64,000 bases of DNA from Holophaga foetida DSM 6591. Lineage in GTDB: Bacteria; Acidobacteriota; Holophagae; Holophagales; Holophagaceae. This document shows, piece after piece, positions 1 through 9,012 of the stretch. Numbering within the stretch: position 1 is the first letter of the stretch; every line of letters starts with the position of its first letter. Location: NCBI RefSeq assembly GCF_000242615.2, contig NZ_KI912268.1, forward strand, positions 1,319,725-1,383,724, given 5' to 3'. The position numbers and the translations under genes were made by a program. A model generated the notes under the pieces. The model was not told where the DNA came from. It did no database searches and saw only the letters and a program-made list of their open reading frames with translations.

Positions 1-81
1 AAGCGACTGGGAGTGAGCCGCACGACGCTCTACAGCAAGATCCGCAAGCATGGGGTCCAGATCCGGAAATCTCAGGCCTGA
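1..81 (+). CDS. C-terminal end of a sigma-54-type (Fis-family) response regulator, partial
   Basis: Only the last 26 codons are inside the window; the frame is open from base 1 and ends at a TGA at 79-81. The visible part is LGVSRTTLYSKIRKHGV followed by a short tail, which is the recognition helix and end of the Fis-type helix-turn-helix that closes NtrC-family activators. Such proteins usually carry a receiver and an AAA+ domain upstream, and those would lie outside this window. The family assignment rests on this one helix, so a stand-alone Fis-like protein cannot be excluded. Confidence 0.6.
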   Translation, partial: KRLGVSRTTLYSKIRKHGVQIRKSQA

Positions 82-135
82 CCCCTGGCGGGACCCTCTC
101 GGCGACCGAACATTGGGGACGACACCGAGGCTTGC

Positions 136-1173
136 ATGACCAAGTTCCACCGCACGGAAAAGCACGTCCGCCTCAAAGAGAACGGCCTTCGGACAGATCA
201 CCTCAGCGCCCTGGGTGATCTGGTGGAGAGGGCCTTCCCGAACCCAGGCGAACTCTTCTGCCACGGCCTGGAACTCCTGGTACAGCAGCTGGGGGTGGAG
301 CGGGCCGTGATGACCCGCCTTGGCGACCTTGGCTTCGAGGCTTTCTGGTGGGCGACATCGGATGGAAAAAACCCAGATCCGAGCATCCACCAGGTGAGCG
401 ATGGGTACTGCCCGAGGGTGCTGGAAAACCCGACGCGCACCCTGGTGATCCGGGATGCCACCCTGGACCCCCGATGGAAGAACCACAGCGGATGGAAGAA
501 GCTGGGCATCCGGGCCTACATCGGCGCCCCCCTCCGGCAGACGGGCAAGATCATCGGCACCCTGAACGTCCAGAGCACCCAGCCCAAGAATTTCAGCCGG
601 GCCGAGATCGCCATGGTCAACGCCATGGCCAATCTCTTCAGCAAGACCCTTGAAGTGGAAACGCTGAAGCAGGAACTGCGCATGACCCGGGACGCCCTGG
701 ACCTCACCACCGCGGTGGTAGAGGATAGCGCCCTGGAATGCCACAGTTCAGGCCTCCCCAACCTCCACTACCTCGACATCTGGCTCAAGGCCAACCTCTA
801 CCTGGCCCGACGCCGGGGCGAGTGCATGAGCGTAGCCCGCTGGGACCTCCCCCTGACGAAGGAATCCGCCAAGCACCTCAAGACCGTGGCCGATGCCTTG
901 CGGGGAGAGGACCTGCTCGTGGACATGGGCCACGACAAGTTCCTCCTCCTCCTGCCCAGAACCCCCCAGGACGGGGCCCAGATTCTCCTGGAACGCATCC
1001 GGGCCCGCATCGGGGACATCCCCATGGGGGCCACCCTGTGGAATCCATCCCACGATCCGGACCGCCAGGACTTCACGGCCAGCCATGCCATCCACCGCGC
1101 CCAGGATGCCCTCAAGCAGGCTTCCGGAGCGCCGGAGGTCTGGGTAATGGAGAATGCGGGCGTCGCAGAGTAG
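136..1173 (+). CDS. GAF-domain protein with a degenerate GGDEF-like C-terminus
   Basis: This 345-residue soluble protein has no signal peptide or membrane segment. Residues about 25-175 form a GAF sensor domain, including a conserved stretch around GIRAYIGAPL and the IIGTLNVQS strand. After a short coiled linker (about 175-200), residues about 205-340 resemble a diguanylate cyclase fold, but the active-site GGDEF is replaced by GHDKF at 265-269. The second Gly and the acidic catalytic residue are therefore missing, and the domain is unlikely to make cyclic-di-GMP. It may bind nucleotide or act as a dimeriser. It lies just after the Fis-type regulator, with 54 bp between them. The ligand is unknown. 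Confidence 0.7.
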   Translation: MTKFHRTEKHVRLKENGLRTDHLSALGDLVERAFPNPGELFCHGLELLVQQLGVERAVMTRLGDLGFEAFWWATSDGKNPDPSIHQVSDGYCPRVLENPTRTLVIRDATLDPRWKNHSGWKKLGIRAYIGAPLRQTGKIIGTLNVQSTQPKNFSRAEIAMVNAMANLFSKTLEVETLKQELRMTRDALDLTTAVVEDSALECHSSGLPNLHYLDIWLKANLYLARRRGECMSVARWDLPLTKESAKHLKTVADALRGEDLLVDMGHDKFLLLLPRTPQDGAQILLERIRARIGDIPMGATLWNPSHDPDRQDFTASHAIHRAQDALKQASGAPEVWVMENAGVAE

Positions 1174-1176
1174 CGA

Positions 1177-1878
1177 TCAGCCGAGGAGTTCCCGGACCAG
1201 CTCCGGCACCGTCTCCGAAGCCGGTCCGGTGCGATGCTCCGGGAAGGCACCCGCCACCATCGAGGCCTCCAGGTTCAGCTCGATGCGCCGGGCCTGGCGA
1301 GGCACCATGCGCACGAAGCCCGCCGCCGGATAGACATTCCCCGAGGTGCCGATGGCCAGGAAGAGGCTGCAGCGCTCCAAGGCCTCCCCGATGCGGTCCA
1401 GCTCCAGCGGCATCTCTCCGAACCAGACGATGTGGGGCCGCAACTCCCCATGGGCACCGCAACTCGGACAGGGGGTCATGGCTCCAAGGTCAGCCTCCCA
1501 GCGGAAGACGCCATGGCAGCGCTGGCAGCGAGCCTTGTGAAGCTCGCCGTGCATGTGGATCAGGGAGCGGCTCCCGGCCCGTTCATGGAGGTCATCCACG
1601 TTCTGGGTCACCAGGAGGAAATCCCCCTGCCAACCTTGCTCCAGCTCCGCCAGGGCCCGATGGGCTGCATTGGGCACAACCGTCTTGAGCTGGTGTCGCC
1701 GCTCGTTGTAGAAGTTCTGCACCAGTTCGGGATCCCGCTCGAAGCCCTCGGGAGTGGCCACATCCTCGATGCGGTGCTCCTCCCATAGGCCATCGGAGGC
1801 CCGGAAGGTCCGCAGGCCGCTCTCGGCGCTGATGCCAGCGCCGGTGAGGATGACGACGGAAGGATGCACCTTGCCCAT
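1177..1878 (-). CDS. cobB: NAD-dependent protein deacylase (sirtuin)
   Basis: A class III sirtuin of 233 residues, normal for bacterial CobB. It removes acyl groups from lysines using NAD+. Visible are the GAGIS loop (13-17), the QNVD motif (92-95), the catalytic His110 in MHGE, and the zinc ligands Cys118, Cys121, Cys137 and Cys140. Tyr57 and Arg60 in the YNER segment match the pair that lets SIRT5/CobB-type enzymes accept succinyl and malonyl lysine, so desuccinylation is plausible. The start codon overlaps the stop of era in a TGATG junction, so the two are probably co-translated. In an acetogen with high acetyl-phosphate flux a deacylase is a sensible neighbour; that is inference. Confidence 0.93.
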   Translation of the reverse strand: MGKVHPSVVILTGAGISAESGLRTFRASDGLWEEHRIEDVATPEGFERDPELVQNFYNERRHQLKTVVPNAAHRALAELEQGWQGDFLLVTQNVDDLHERAGSRSLIHMHGELHKARCQRCHGVFRWEADLGAMTPCPSCGAHGELRPHIVWFGEMPLELDRIGEALERCSLFLAIGTSGNVYPAAGFVRMVPRQARRIELNLEASMVAGAFPEHRTGPASETVPELVRELLG

Positions 1879-2792
1879 CAGAGTCCGAGGCGGTCCAGCT
1901 TGTCGGGACGATCCCGCCAGCCTTCGTCCACCTTGATGTGAAGGTCCAGGCGCACGGGGCGCTGGAGGAGTTTCTTCAGCTCCCGCTGGGCACTCTGGCG
2001 GATGTCCCGGATCATCTCCCCGCCCGATCCCAGGAGGATCTTGCGGTGGCCTGGCCGCTCCACCAGGATCTCGACTTCGAGATAGAGTCCGGAGGGGTCC
2101 AGATCCTCGGGGAAGTCATCATGTCCGGCTTCGATCCAGCGGCTGATGACAACGGCCACCCCGTGGGGCACTTCCTCCTTGGTCTTGCGGAGGACCTTCT
2201 CCCGGATGAACTCGGCCGCCATGCCGCGCTCGGTCTGGTCCGTGAAGGTCTCGTCGTCGAACTGCCATTCGCCTTCGGGGGCATCCCGCTCCATGGTGGC
2301 CCAGAGGGGTTCCAGGTTCTGGGACAGCTTGGCCCCCACAGGGAGGATCTCCCGGAATTCCAGCAGATCCTTGTAGGCTACGATTTTTTCCAGAAGACGC
2401 CCCTTGGAGACCAGATCGATCTTGTTGAGCACCAGGTAGACCGGCTGCTGGGCACCCTTGAGACGCTTGGCCAGCTCCTTCTCCCCGGGCCCGAGGAAGC
2501 CGTCGGCATCCACCACCCAGAGGATCAGGTCGGCGTCCGCCAGGACGGTGTCGACGTGCTGGAGCATGCGGAAGTTGAGAGCATGCTCGGCCTTGTGGAC
2601 ACCCGGGGTATCCAGGAAGGCCAGCTGGGTCGCCCCCCGCTGGACCACCCCCAGGATGCGCCCCCGGGTGGTCTGGGGCATCTGACTCACGGCCGCCACC
2701 TTCTCCCCCACCAGGGCGTTGAGAAGGGTGGACTTGCCCGAGTTGGGCAGGCCCACCAGGGCGACGGAGGCATAGCGGTGAATATCAGACAT
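1878..2792 (-). CDS. era: GTPase Era
   Basis: Era binds the 3' end of 16S rRNA and assists 30S subunit maturation. The protein has 304 residues, as usual for the family. The GTPase domain shows the P-loop GLPNSGKS (14-21), the TT of switch I (41-42), DTPG (61-64) and NKID. The C-terminal KH domain carries the [14 protein letters not shown] signature. It is upstream of and overlaps cobB by one base. The spacer before it (2793-2910) is repeat-like, so whether it shares a transcript with lpxA-fabZ is unclear. Confidence 0.96.
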   Translation of the reverse strand: MSDIHRYASVALVGLPNSGKSTLLNALVGEKVAAVSQMPQTTRGRILGVVQRGATQLAFLDTPGVHKAEHALNFRMLQHVDTVLADADLILWVVDADGFLGPGEKELAKRLKGAQQPVYLVLNKIDLVSKGRLLEKIVAYKDLLEFREILPVGAKLSQNLEPLWATMERDAPEGEWQFDDETFTDQTERGMAAEFIREKVLRKTKEEVPHGVAVVISRWIEAGHDDFPEDLDPSGLYLEVEILVERPGHRKILLGSGGEMIRDIRQSAQRELKKLLQRPVRLDLHIKVDEGWRDRPDKLDRLGL

Positions 2793-2910
2793 GAAGATCC
2801 TTAGAAAACGAAGAAAAGGGAATTATCTCACGCGGAGACGCGAAGGGCGCGGAGCCGAAAGAAGAATTATCTCTTTTGGCATCTGCGCCCTTGTTCCGCG
2901 ACCCGGGAGT
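2793..2910. repeat. Intergenic spacer with short repeat units
   Basis: This 118-bp spacer holds the decamer GAATTATCTC twice (2820-2829 and 2864-2873), flanking a GC-rich run of CGCGGA/CGCGAA units. It resembles the scattered non-coding repeats seen elsewhere in the window but is not a copy of the larger element near 22 kb. No open frame or clear terminator was seen. Confidence 0.35.
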
Positions 2911-3699
2911 TCACCCCCGGTGAATACCGCGCTCAGCCTCCCGGATGAACTGGAGAAGGTAGGCCACTTCCGGCACCTTTCCAGCCCCTTCCTCGTCCAG
3001 CTTCTGCAGGGCCTCCTCCAGACGGAGCTGCCTGCGGAAGAGGACGCGATGGGCGTGAGAGAGGGCCTCAATGGTCTCCTGGGGGAAGCCCTTGCGCTGA
3101 AGCCCCAGGGTGTTGACCCCGTAGCTCTTGACCTCCCGGGTACCCACGGTCTTCATGAAGGGCAGCACATCCATAGTGAGCACCGTATAGGCCCCGGTGA
3201 AGGCGTGGTTGCCCACCCGGCAGAACTGATGGACAGCGGAGTAGGCCCCGATGATGGCCCCGTCGCCGACGCTCACGTGGCCAGCCAGGCTGCTCTGATG
3301 GGCCAGGATGCACTGGCTGCCCACCTGGCAGTCGTGACCCATGTGAGCGCCCACCTGCATGAGGTTGTCGTCCCCGATGCGGGTGATGCCGCCACCGTGC
3401 TCGGTCCCGCGGTGAAGGGTGCAGTTTTCCCGGATGGTGTTCCGGTTGCCGACCACCAGCCGGGTGGCCCCGCCCTGGTATTTCAGGTCCTGAGGGTCCA
3501 TGCCCACGGCACAGTGGGGGTACAGGACGTTGTCCTCGCCGATCTCGGTGTGGGGCCCAACGACGACATGGCTGCGCAGGCGCGTGCCCCGTCCGATCCG
3601 GGCATCCTCCTCCACAACGCAGAAGGGCCCGATCACCACGCCGTCAGCCAGGTCAGCCTTGGGGCTGACCACGGAGGAGGGATGGATCTCGATGCTCAT
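2911..3699 (-). CDS. lpxA: UDP-N-acetylglucosamine O-acyltransferase
   Basis: LpxA transfers a 3-hydroxyacyl chain from acyl-ACP to UDP-GlcNAc, the first step of lipid A synthesis in the cytoplasm. From the ATG at 3699 the protein is 262 residues, matching the family. The N-terminal two thirds is a left-handed beta helix of hexapeptide repeats, and the catalytic His is His122 in the AHMGHDC segment. The C-terminal part is the helical extension around LGLQRKGFP. A longer in-frame start exists but would run into fabZ; the chosen ATG overlaps the fabZ stop as TGATG. It proves a lipopolysaccharide outer membrane. Confidence 0.96.
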   Translation of the reverse strand: MSIEIHPSSVVSPKADLADGVVIGPFCVVEEDARIGRGTRLRSHVVVGPHTEIGEDNVLYPHCAVGMDPQDLKYQGGATRLVVGNRNTIRENCTLHRGTEHGGGITRIGDDNLMQVGAHMGHDCQVGSQCILAHQSSLAGHVSVGDGAIIGAYSAVHQFCRVGNHAFTGAYTVLTMDVLPFMKTVGTREVKSYGVNTLGLQRKGFPQETIEALSHAHRVLFRRQLRLEEALQKLDEEGAGKVPEVAYLLQFIREAERGIHRG

Positions 3700-4175
3700 C
3701 AAGCCTTCTCCCCGGGCACGTCCATCAGCATGCACATGAAGTCCGCCTCGGCGGCCTTCTGGCCATCCACGAAGGCCTCACCCCGCATCTTGCAGATCTT
3801 GCCCTTCACGCTCACCGCCTTGACCTCCATCACCAACTGGTCCCCAGGCGTCACGGGCTTTCGGAACTTCACGTTGTCGATGGCCATGAAGTAGATGACC
3901 TTCTGGGCGCGGTTGGGGATGTTCTGCATGATGAGGCAGCCGCCGGTCTGGGCCATGGCCTCCACGATGAGAACCCCCGGAAAGACGGGCTGCTTGGGGA
4001 AGTGCCCCTGGAAGACATGCTCGCCGATGGAGATGTTCTTGACGCCGCGGATCCACTGACCGGGTTCGAAATCCAGGATACGGTCCACCAGGAGGATGGG
4101 ATAGCGATGGGGCAGCAGCTCCATGATCCCCAGCAGATCGATCTTATTGGGCGTGCGGTCAGGGCTCTCGGTCAT
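3699..4175 (-). CDS. fabZ: 3-hydroxyacyl-ACP dehydratase FabZ
   Basis: FabZ dehydrates 3-hydroxyacyl-ACP during fatty acid elongation and competes with LpxA for the same hydroxyacyl pool. The hot-dog fold is recognisable from LLPHRYPILLVDRI and from the catalytic GHFP...PGVLIVEAMAQ segment, which carries the His and Glu of the active site. The start at 4175 is chosen because GGAG lies at normal distance upstream; an earlier in-frame start adds 14 unlikely residues. It is translationally coupled to lpxA downstream, the usual gene order in Gram-negative bacteria. Confidence 0.95.
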   Translation of the reverse strand: MTESPDRTPNKIDLLGIMELLPHRYPILLVDRILDFEPGQWIRGVKNISIGEHVFQGHFPKQPVFPGVLIVEAMAQTGGCLIMQNIPNRAQKVIYFMAIDNVKFRKPVTPGDQLVMEVKAVSVKGKICKMRGEAFVDGQKAAEADFMCMLMDVPGEKA

Positions 4176-4259
4176 GAGGTTCTCCAAGAGGCTATTTTGG
4201 CATAGCCACCCAGTCATGAACGAGGGGGGAGCTCTCTGGTGCCGGGTCGTGCCCTAGGC

Positions 4260-5996
4260 TCAGTAACGCCGCACCGTGCGCTCGTATACTTTGGCGTCGA
4301 CAAAGAGCTTCAGCAGATCCTTGTCGAGGTGCCCGGCCACTGCGTCCAGTTCCAGGATGGCCAGGCTCCGGTCCAGAGGCACTGCGGCCTTGTAAGGCCG
4401 ATCCTGGGCCGTGAGAGCATCGAATACGTCGGCGATGGACATGGCGCGGCTCTGGATGGGAATTTCCGGGGCCGTGATCTGCCTGGGATAGCCCCGCCCG
4501 TTGAGTCGCTCGTGGTGCGCGTAGGCGATCTCGGGAACATCCGAGAGATCCCGGGTCCAGGGGATCTGCTGCAGGAATCGGAAGGTGTGGGTGACGTGGC
4601 TCTCGATCTCCAGACGCTCTTCCTCCGAAAGGCTCCCTTTGGGAATCGCAAGGCAGGCCAGATCCTGAGGCTGGAAGATCGGCTCCACGGCTCCATTCCA
4701 GTGGGTGTATTGCAGACCGCCCAGGGTTCCGAGCAGATCCGCTACCTCCTGGGGGAGCACAGTGGGCTCATTGGACCGCTGCACCAGGGAGACGAGACGA
4801 TCCGTTTCCGCCTGAAAGCTGCGCAGGGTCTCTTCCCAGAACGCCTTGCGGAAGGCACGCCCCGCAGCCCATTCGGCCTTGAGCGTCTCCAGCATCCGTT
4901 CCTCCTGACGCTGACGAAGACGGTGGAGAAGGAGCTCCAGGCGACCGGGGTCCAGCTTCTTGGACTTGACCAGCACCTGTTCACGAACCCCGACCTTCCC
5001 GAAGTCGTGGAGAAGGCTGGCATAACGGAGTTCCCGAAGCTGGCGTTCGTTGAAGCAGAGCTCCCCGAAGGGGCCGTCAGGGGTGGCATTGATGGCTTCC
5101 GCCAAGCCTACCGTCAGGGCCGCCACCCTTCCCGAGTGACCACTGGTCACGGGGTCCCGCTGCTCGATGGCCAGAACGGAAGCGTTCACAAAGCCCTCGA
5201 AAAGCCGCTCGATATCCTCACGGAGACTGGCGTTCTTGACGGCCACCCCCGCTTGCCCAGCCAGACTCTGGGCCAGGCGCACATGCTGCGAAAGGAAGGG
5301 GACGATCTCCCCATCCTCCTCCACCCGATTGATGAGCTGGAGCACCCCGAGCACTTCCCCCTCGGTGTCCTGAAGCGGAACAACCAGCATGGAGGTGGAG
5401 CGGTACCCAGCCTGGCAGTCGAAGCTGTCATTGAAGTGATAGGGGGCCTCGACCGGAATCTCGTATACATCCGGGATATTAAGACATTCCCCGGTGGTGG
5501 CCACGAAGCCCGCCATCGACTGGGTGGAGATGGGCATCCGGTAACGATGGAAGGGGAGGCTGATCCGCGAGTTCTGGGTATGGGCGAAGAGGAGTTCCCT
5601 GCCTCCGCCGCCACTCACCACCAGATAGATGGAGCCGCCTTCGGCGTCCAGAAGGCGCCTGGCCTGGATCAGGATGAGATCCAGAAGGCGATCCAGGTTG
5701 TGCTCCGAAGCCAGGGCCCGCCCAATCTCGTGGAGCCGCTCCATGTCCCTCTGATCCCGGAGCCGCTGATACCCCGCTTCCAGCAAGGCAAGGGCCCCTG
5801 CCTCTCCGGGCCATGCGGTACACTGGGCGAGCCGACCTTCCCCAGGGGACCCCACCACCACATCCGCCGGGGCTTCGGGGATCCAGTGCAAGATCTGACG
5901 CAGCTCCCGCCCCAGGTGACCTTCGAGGCTGCTACGGTACTGGAGGGGGATCACAACAGTGAGTCGCACAGGCAAGCCGAAAAAAGAAAGTTCCAA
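4260..5996 (-). CDS. GAF and HD-GYP domain protein (probable cyclic-di-GMP phosphodiesterase)
   Basis: This 578-residue cytoplasmic signalling protein has a GAF domain at about 100-255 and an HD-GYP phosphohydrolase domain from about 275 to the end. The HD motif is in LLHDFGKVGV, and the second metal/GYP motif is HHERLNGRGYP, so the catalytic residues appear intact. About 120 residues, rich in Arg, Glu and Leu and probably helical, separate the two halves of the HD-GYP core. They include the KSKKLDPGRLELL segment and may regulate access to the site. The start is uncertain: the TTG at 5996 lies inside the 5' end of the divergent gene, and GTG codons slightly downstream are possible. Confidence 0.85.
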   Translation of the reverse strand: MELSFFGLPVRLTVVIPLQYRSSLEGHLGRELRQILHWIPEAPADVVVGSPGEGRLAQCTAWPGEAGALALLEAGYQRLRDQRDMERLHEIGRALASEHNLDRLLDLILIQARRLLDAEGGSIYLVVSGGGGRELLFAHTQNSRISLPFHRYRMPISTQSMAGFVATTGECLNIPDVYEIPVEAPYHFNDSFDCQAGYRSTSMLVVPLQDTEGEVLGVLQLINRVEEDGEIVPFLSQHVRLAQSLAGQAGVAVKNASLREDIERLFEGFVNASVLAIEQRDPVTSGHSGRVAALTVGLAEAINATPDGPFGELCFNERQLRELRYASLLHDFGKVGVREQVLVKSKKLDPGRLELLLHRLRQRQEERMLETLKAEWAAGRAFRKAFWEETLRSFQAETDRLVSLVQRSNEPTVLPQEVADLLGTLGGLQYTHWNGAVEPIFQPQDLACLAIPKGSLSEEERLEIESHVTHTFRFLQQIPWTRDLSDVPEIAYAHHERLNGRGYPRQITAPEIPIQSRAMSIADVFDALTAQDRPYKAAVPLDRSLAILELDAVAGHLDKDLLKLFVDAKVYERTVRRY

Positions 5997-7230
5997 GGAG
6001 TCCAGAACAGTCTACCGGACCCATCTATCGGCCAGTGTGGAATGCTCTGTGAAAATCGAGCGACTGGCCTGGGGCGGGAAGGGCATGGCCCGGATGGATG
6101 ATGGTCGCATCCTATTGCTATCAGCTCCTTTGGCCATCTTCCCAGGCGAGCAGGTCGTGGCCCAGGTGATCTGGAAGCCCCGACACGGCGAGGGCGTGGT
6201 CCAACGCTGGATCAGCGCCAATCCGAAACGGATCCCGGCGGCCTGCCCCGTGGCCCTGGAATGCGGTGGCTGCGATCTGTGGGAAGCCGGTCGGCAGGCC
6301 CCGGAACTGAAGCGCCAGATGGTGGAGGATCTCTTCCGGCGCCAGCTGCCCGCCGCCAAGGAATGGCGATGGCTTCCAGCCCCTGAGAACACACACCGAC
6401 ACCGCATCCAGCTCCATTGGGACGGGAGCTGCCTGGGCTTCCACCAGCGCCAGAGCCACCGGGTGGTGCCCATCAAGAGCTGCCCGGTTGCGGCTCCCTG
6501 CCTTTCAGAGGCCCTGCCCCGCATGGAGGAGGCCCTGAAGGAACGCATGCTTCCGACCCGCGCCCAGCGCTGGGAACTGGCCACCGGCACCCCCGCGGGC
6601 CAAGTCTATGCCATCGCAGAGAACGGGCGGACCTGGACCCTCGAACCCGATGGCTGGCATTCCAGTCAAGATCCCATCCGCCACACCTTCGGCCGCCGCA
6701 CCTGGGCCCACCGGGCCGGGGGATTCTTCCAGGTCTGCGCCCCCTGGGCCATGGAAGCCTTCCAGGACCTGCTGAAGGACTGGGAGTTCCAGGGCAGCAC
6801 CCTCTTTGACCTCTACGGCGGCGTGGGACTCTTCTCCGGGTTGCTCGGAGACCGGTTCAGCCAGCGTGTCCTGGTGGAAGCCGACGAAGCCGCGGTGGCC
6901 TGGGCCAAGAAGAATATGGAAGCCCAGGGCCTGAGCGCCCAGTGCGTGGCTGAGGATGTGGAGGCCTGGTTACCCGCCCGTCTGGGCGAGCCCGGTGACG
7001 GCATCCTGGTGGATCCCCCCCGGGCGGGCCTTGCGCCCGGCGTGGTGGCCCGCCTCCTGGAGGCCGGGGCTGACCGGATGGTGCTGGTGGGCTGCGATGG
7101 CGCGGCCTTCTGCCGCGACGTCCAGCGCCTTTCCGAAGGATGGGAACTGGTGGACCTCGCTGCCGTCGACCTCTTCCCCAACACGATCCACGTCGAATGC
7201 GTGGGGATCCTCCGGAGGAGGATGGCCTGA
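5959..7230 (+). CDS. 23S rRNA/tRNA (uracil-5-)-methyltransferase, TrmA/RlmD family
   Basis: A SAM-dependent enzyme that forms 5-methyluridine in RNA. Residues about 28-80 are a TRAM RNA-binding domain. Next comes an iron-sulphur site, [10 protein letters not shown]. The Rossmann methyltransferase domain shows the SAM loop [12 protein letters not shown], the LVDPPRAGL motif and the nucleophile region VGCDGAAFC. The position methylated cannot be read from sequence. The GTG at 5959 has a GGAGGGGG run upstream but overlaps the divergent HD-GYP gene by 38 bp; GTG at 6037 would remove the overlap. The stop overlaps the speD start (TGATG). Confidence 0.85.
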   Translation: MSRTGKPKKESSKESRTVYRTHLSASVECSVKIERLAWGGKGMARMDDGRILLLSAPLAIFPGEQVVAQVIWKPRHGEGVVQRWISANPKRIPAACPVALECGGCDLWEAGRQAPELKRQMVEDLFRRQLPAAKEWRWLPAPENTHRHRIQLHWDGSCLGFHQRQSHRVVPIKSCPVAAPCLSEALPRMEEALKERMLPTRAQRWELATGTPAGQVYAIAENGRTWTLEPDGWHSSQDPIRHTFGRRTWAHRAGGFFQVCAPWAMEAFQDLLKDWEFQGSTLFDLYGGVGLFSGLLGDRFSQRVLVEADEAAVAWAKKNMEAQGLSAQCVAEDVEAWLPARLGEPGDGILVDPPRAGLAPGVVARLLEAGADRMVLVGCDGAAFCRDVQRLSEGWELVDLAAVDLFPNTIHVECVGILRRRMA

Positions 7231-7610
7231 TGGAAGCCCTGGGCCGCCATGTCCTTGCTGAGTTCACAGGATGCGATGTCCAGCGCCTCTCGGACCTGGA
7301 CCACATTGCCCAGGCCATGCTCGCGGCCGCCGAGGCCAGCGGCGCCACTGTAGTGGCCCACAACTTCCACCACTTCAAGCCCCTGGGCGTAAGCGGGGTT
7401 GTCATCATCGCCGAGAGCCACCTGGCCATCCACACTTGGCCCGAGTACGGCTATGCCGCCGCCGATATCTTCACCTGCGGCGAAACCGTGGACCCATGGA
7501 AGGCCTTCGACCTCCTCAAGGAGTCCCTGGGGGCCGGGCATGGCAGCGCCACGGAATTGAGGCGGGGGATACTGCGGCTGCCGGAATTGAGGCACAAGCC
7601 GGAAGCCTAG
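7230..7610 (+). CDS. speD: S-adenosylmethionine decarboxylase proenzyme
   Basis: This 126-residue pyruvoyl enzyme decarboxylates SAM to supply aminopropyl groups for spermidine. The length and the segment [17 protein letters not shown] match the short bacterial (SpeH-type) family. The proenzyme cleaves itself between Glu and Ser in this segment to make the pyruvoyl group, and the Cys in DIFTCG is the conserved catalytic one. The ATG at 7230 overlaps the stop of the methyltransferase, with GGAGGAGG shortly upstream, so it is translationally coupled. No spermidine synthase gene is in the window. Confidence 0.94.
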   Translation: MEALGRHVLAEFTGCDVQRLSDLDHIAQAMLAAAEASGATVVAHNFHHFKPLGVSGVVIIAESHLAIHTWPEYGYAAADIFTCGETVDPWKAFDLLKESLGAGHGSATELRRGILRLPELRHKPEA

Positions 7611-7658
7611 TGGTGTCCCAGTGAAGTGCAGACCACTCAGAGCGGATCTGACACCACG

Positions 7659-8225
7659 CTAGAAGCGGATTCCCCCGTAGACGCTCACCTCGAAGTTGGG
7701 GGAGAGGCGCTTGAGAAGATCTTCGTCGTTGTTGGCATCCCCGCTCTTGTTGGTCACGGGCAGCGCCACCTCCAGGCCGAAGACCGGCTGCACCAGGGGG
7801 AGAGGCATGCTGAACCCCACACGGCCCGTGATCCAGGGGCGCACTTGGGTGGTGCTTTCCATCCCAGCCATCTTGAGCTTCTCGGCCCGAAGCTCAGCGC
7901 CAGCCCCCAGGACCACGCCCATGCGCCACTGGGCCTGGAGGCCGAGGCTGTAGCCGGTGTTCTTCATCTCACCCGTGGAACCATTCTGCTCAATGTCAGC
8001 GGTGGTCTGGGCGTGATAGCCCGCCTGGAGCTGGAGCTGAGCGGGACCGAGGCCCACCAAGTCACGGCCGTAGCGGAGGGAGATGCCCACCGGCTGCTCG
8101 GTCGTGATGTTGGCCGCCGAGTAGTCCCGAGTCATCTGCTTGGACACAATAAGGTTGAGTTCATTGTCACTGGCGGAAAGAGTGGCCGCAGAAACCAGCA
8201 CAAAGCCGATCAGTGTGGGACGCAT
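7659..8225 (-). CDS. Small outer-membrane beta-barrel protein (tandem copy 2)
   Basis: A 188-residue secreted protein. The first 19 or so residues are a signal peptide ending near SAATLSA. The rest alternates polar and hydrophobic residues and ends in GIRF, with a terminal Phe typical of outer-membrane barrels. It is a close paralogue of the next gene upstream (8340-8903): long blocks such as GPAQLQLQAGYH and GLQAQWRMGVVLGAG are identical. The start has GGAGG at good spacing. A terminator lies between the two copies, so each may be expressed separately. The function is unknown. Confidence 0.75.
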   Translation of the reverse strand: MRPTLIGFVLVSAATLSASDNELNLIVSKQMTRDYSAANITTEQPVGISLRYGRDLVGLGPAQLQLQAGYHAQTTADIEQNGSTGEMKNTGYSLGLQAQWRMGVVLGAGAELRAEKLKMAGMESTTQVRPWITGRVGFSMPLPLVQPVFGLEVALPVTNKSGDANNDEDLLKRLSPNFEVSVYGGIRF

Positions 8226-8286
8226 GATCGATTCCTCCGTTTGAACGAATGTGCATTCAAGTATAGGTCTGAGGCTTCAAACGTCC

Positions 8287-8320
8287 AAAAAAAATGCCAG
8301 GACGCTTTCGCGTCCTGGCA
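8287..8320 (-). terminator. Rho-independent terminator between the two barrel genes
   Basis: A perfect 11-bp stem, TGCCAGGACGC at 8295-8305 paired with 8310-8320, has a 4-base loop. Read on the minus strand it is followed by eight T residues (8294-8287). It should stop transcription of the upstream barrel gene. Confidence 0.92.
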
Positions 8321-8339
8321 GACAGAAGAAGTGCAGAGT

Positions 8340-8903
8340 CTAGAAGCGGACGCCGCCGTAGACGCTGACTTCGAAGTTGGGTGAGAGGCGCTTGAGCACA
8401 TCCTCATTATTGGAAATGGAGTCGGCGCTTTTATTGGTCATGGGTATGGCAACTTCAAGTCCGACGACCGGCTGCACCAGGGGGAGGGGAATGCTGAAGC
8501 CCACCCGGCCAGTCAACCAGGGGCGGATCTGGGTGGTGCTGCCAAGAGTGGTGGCCTGAAGGCGCTCGGCCCTCACCTCAGCACCCGCACCCAGAACAAC
8601 CCCCATGCGCCACTGGGCCTGGAGTCCAAGACTGTAACCCGTGTTCTTGAATTCGCCAGTAGTGGAGCCACTCTTGAAGTCAGCCGTGGTCTGCCTGTGA
8701 TAGCCAGCCTGGAGCTGGAGCTGGGCGGGGCCGAGGCCAATCAGATCCCGACCGTAGCGGAGGGTCACACCCACAGGCTGGTCGGTGCTGTAGCTTGAGT
8801 AGTCCCGGGTCAGTTGTTTGGAAACCAAGAGATTGAGCTCATTGTCGCTGGCGGAGAGGGTCGCGGCGGACACCAGAGCGAGGCCAAGCAGTGCGTAGCG
8901 CAT
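8340..8903 (-). CDS. Small outer-membrane beta-barrel protein (tandem copy 1)
   Basis: A 187-residue paralogue of the protein at 7659-8225, with the same signal peptide end (SAATLSASDNELNL), the same strand pattern and a terminal Phe in GVRF. Differences cluster in loop-like stretches, for example after TRDY and around the KSG/NGS region, as expected for a surface-exposed barrel. It is followed directly by a strong terminator. No known porin or adhesin family is recognised, so outer-membrane barrel is a structural call only. Confidence 0.75.
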   Translation of the reverse strand: MRYALLGLALVSAATLSASDNELNLLVSKQLTRDYSSYSTDQPVGVTLRYGRDLIGLGPAQLQLQAGYHRQTTADFKSGSTTGEFKNTGYSLGLQAQWRMGVVLGAGAEVRAERLQATTLGSTTQIRPWLTGRVGFSIPLPLVQPVVGLEVAIPMTNKSADSISNNEDVLKRLSPNFEVSVYGGVRF

Positions 8904-8990
8904 GGTAGATCTCCAAAGACAGGCTGGGATTAGAGTTTATCGAAGTCGACACCTCCTGACCATAGAAAACCGGATCTTCAGCGTTGGCCG

Positions 8991-9010
8991 TTGCACCTTC
9001 TAAGGTGCAA
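8991..9010 (+). promoter_or_regulatory. Inverted repeat covering the mqnA ribosome binding site
   Basis: TTGCACCTT (8991-8999) and AAGGTGCAA (9002-9010) are perfect 9-base inverted arms. The right arm contains the AAGG of the only plausible ribosome binding site for mqnA (ATG at 9013). As RNA it could fold with eight pairs and a four-base loop and hide the site; as DNA it could be a repressor operator. Confidence 0.5.
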
Positions 9011-9012
9011 CA

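Noticed and set aside
136..1173. An active diguanylate cyclase.
   Set aside because: The signature is GHDKF instead of GGDEF, so catalysis is unlikely.
4239..6101. A 620-codon frame on the plus strand across the HD-GYP gene.
   Set aside because: It is antisense to a gene with intact HD and GYP motifs and has no family features. Composition again fits a shadow frame.
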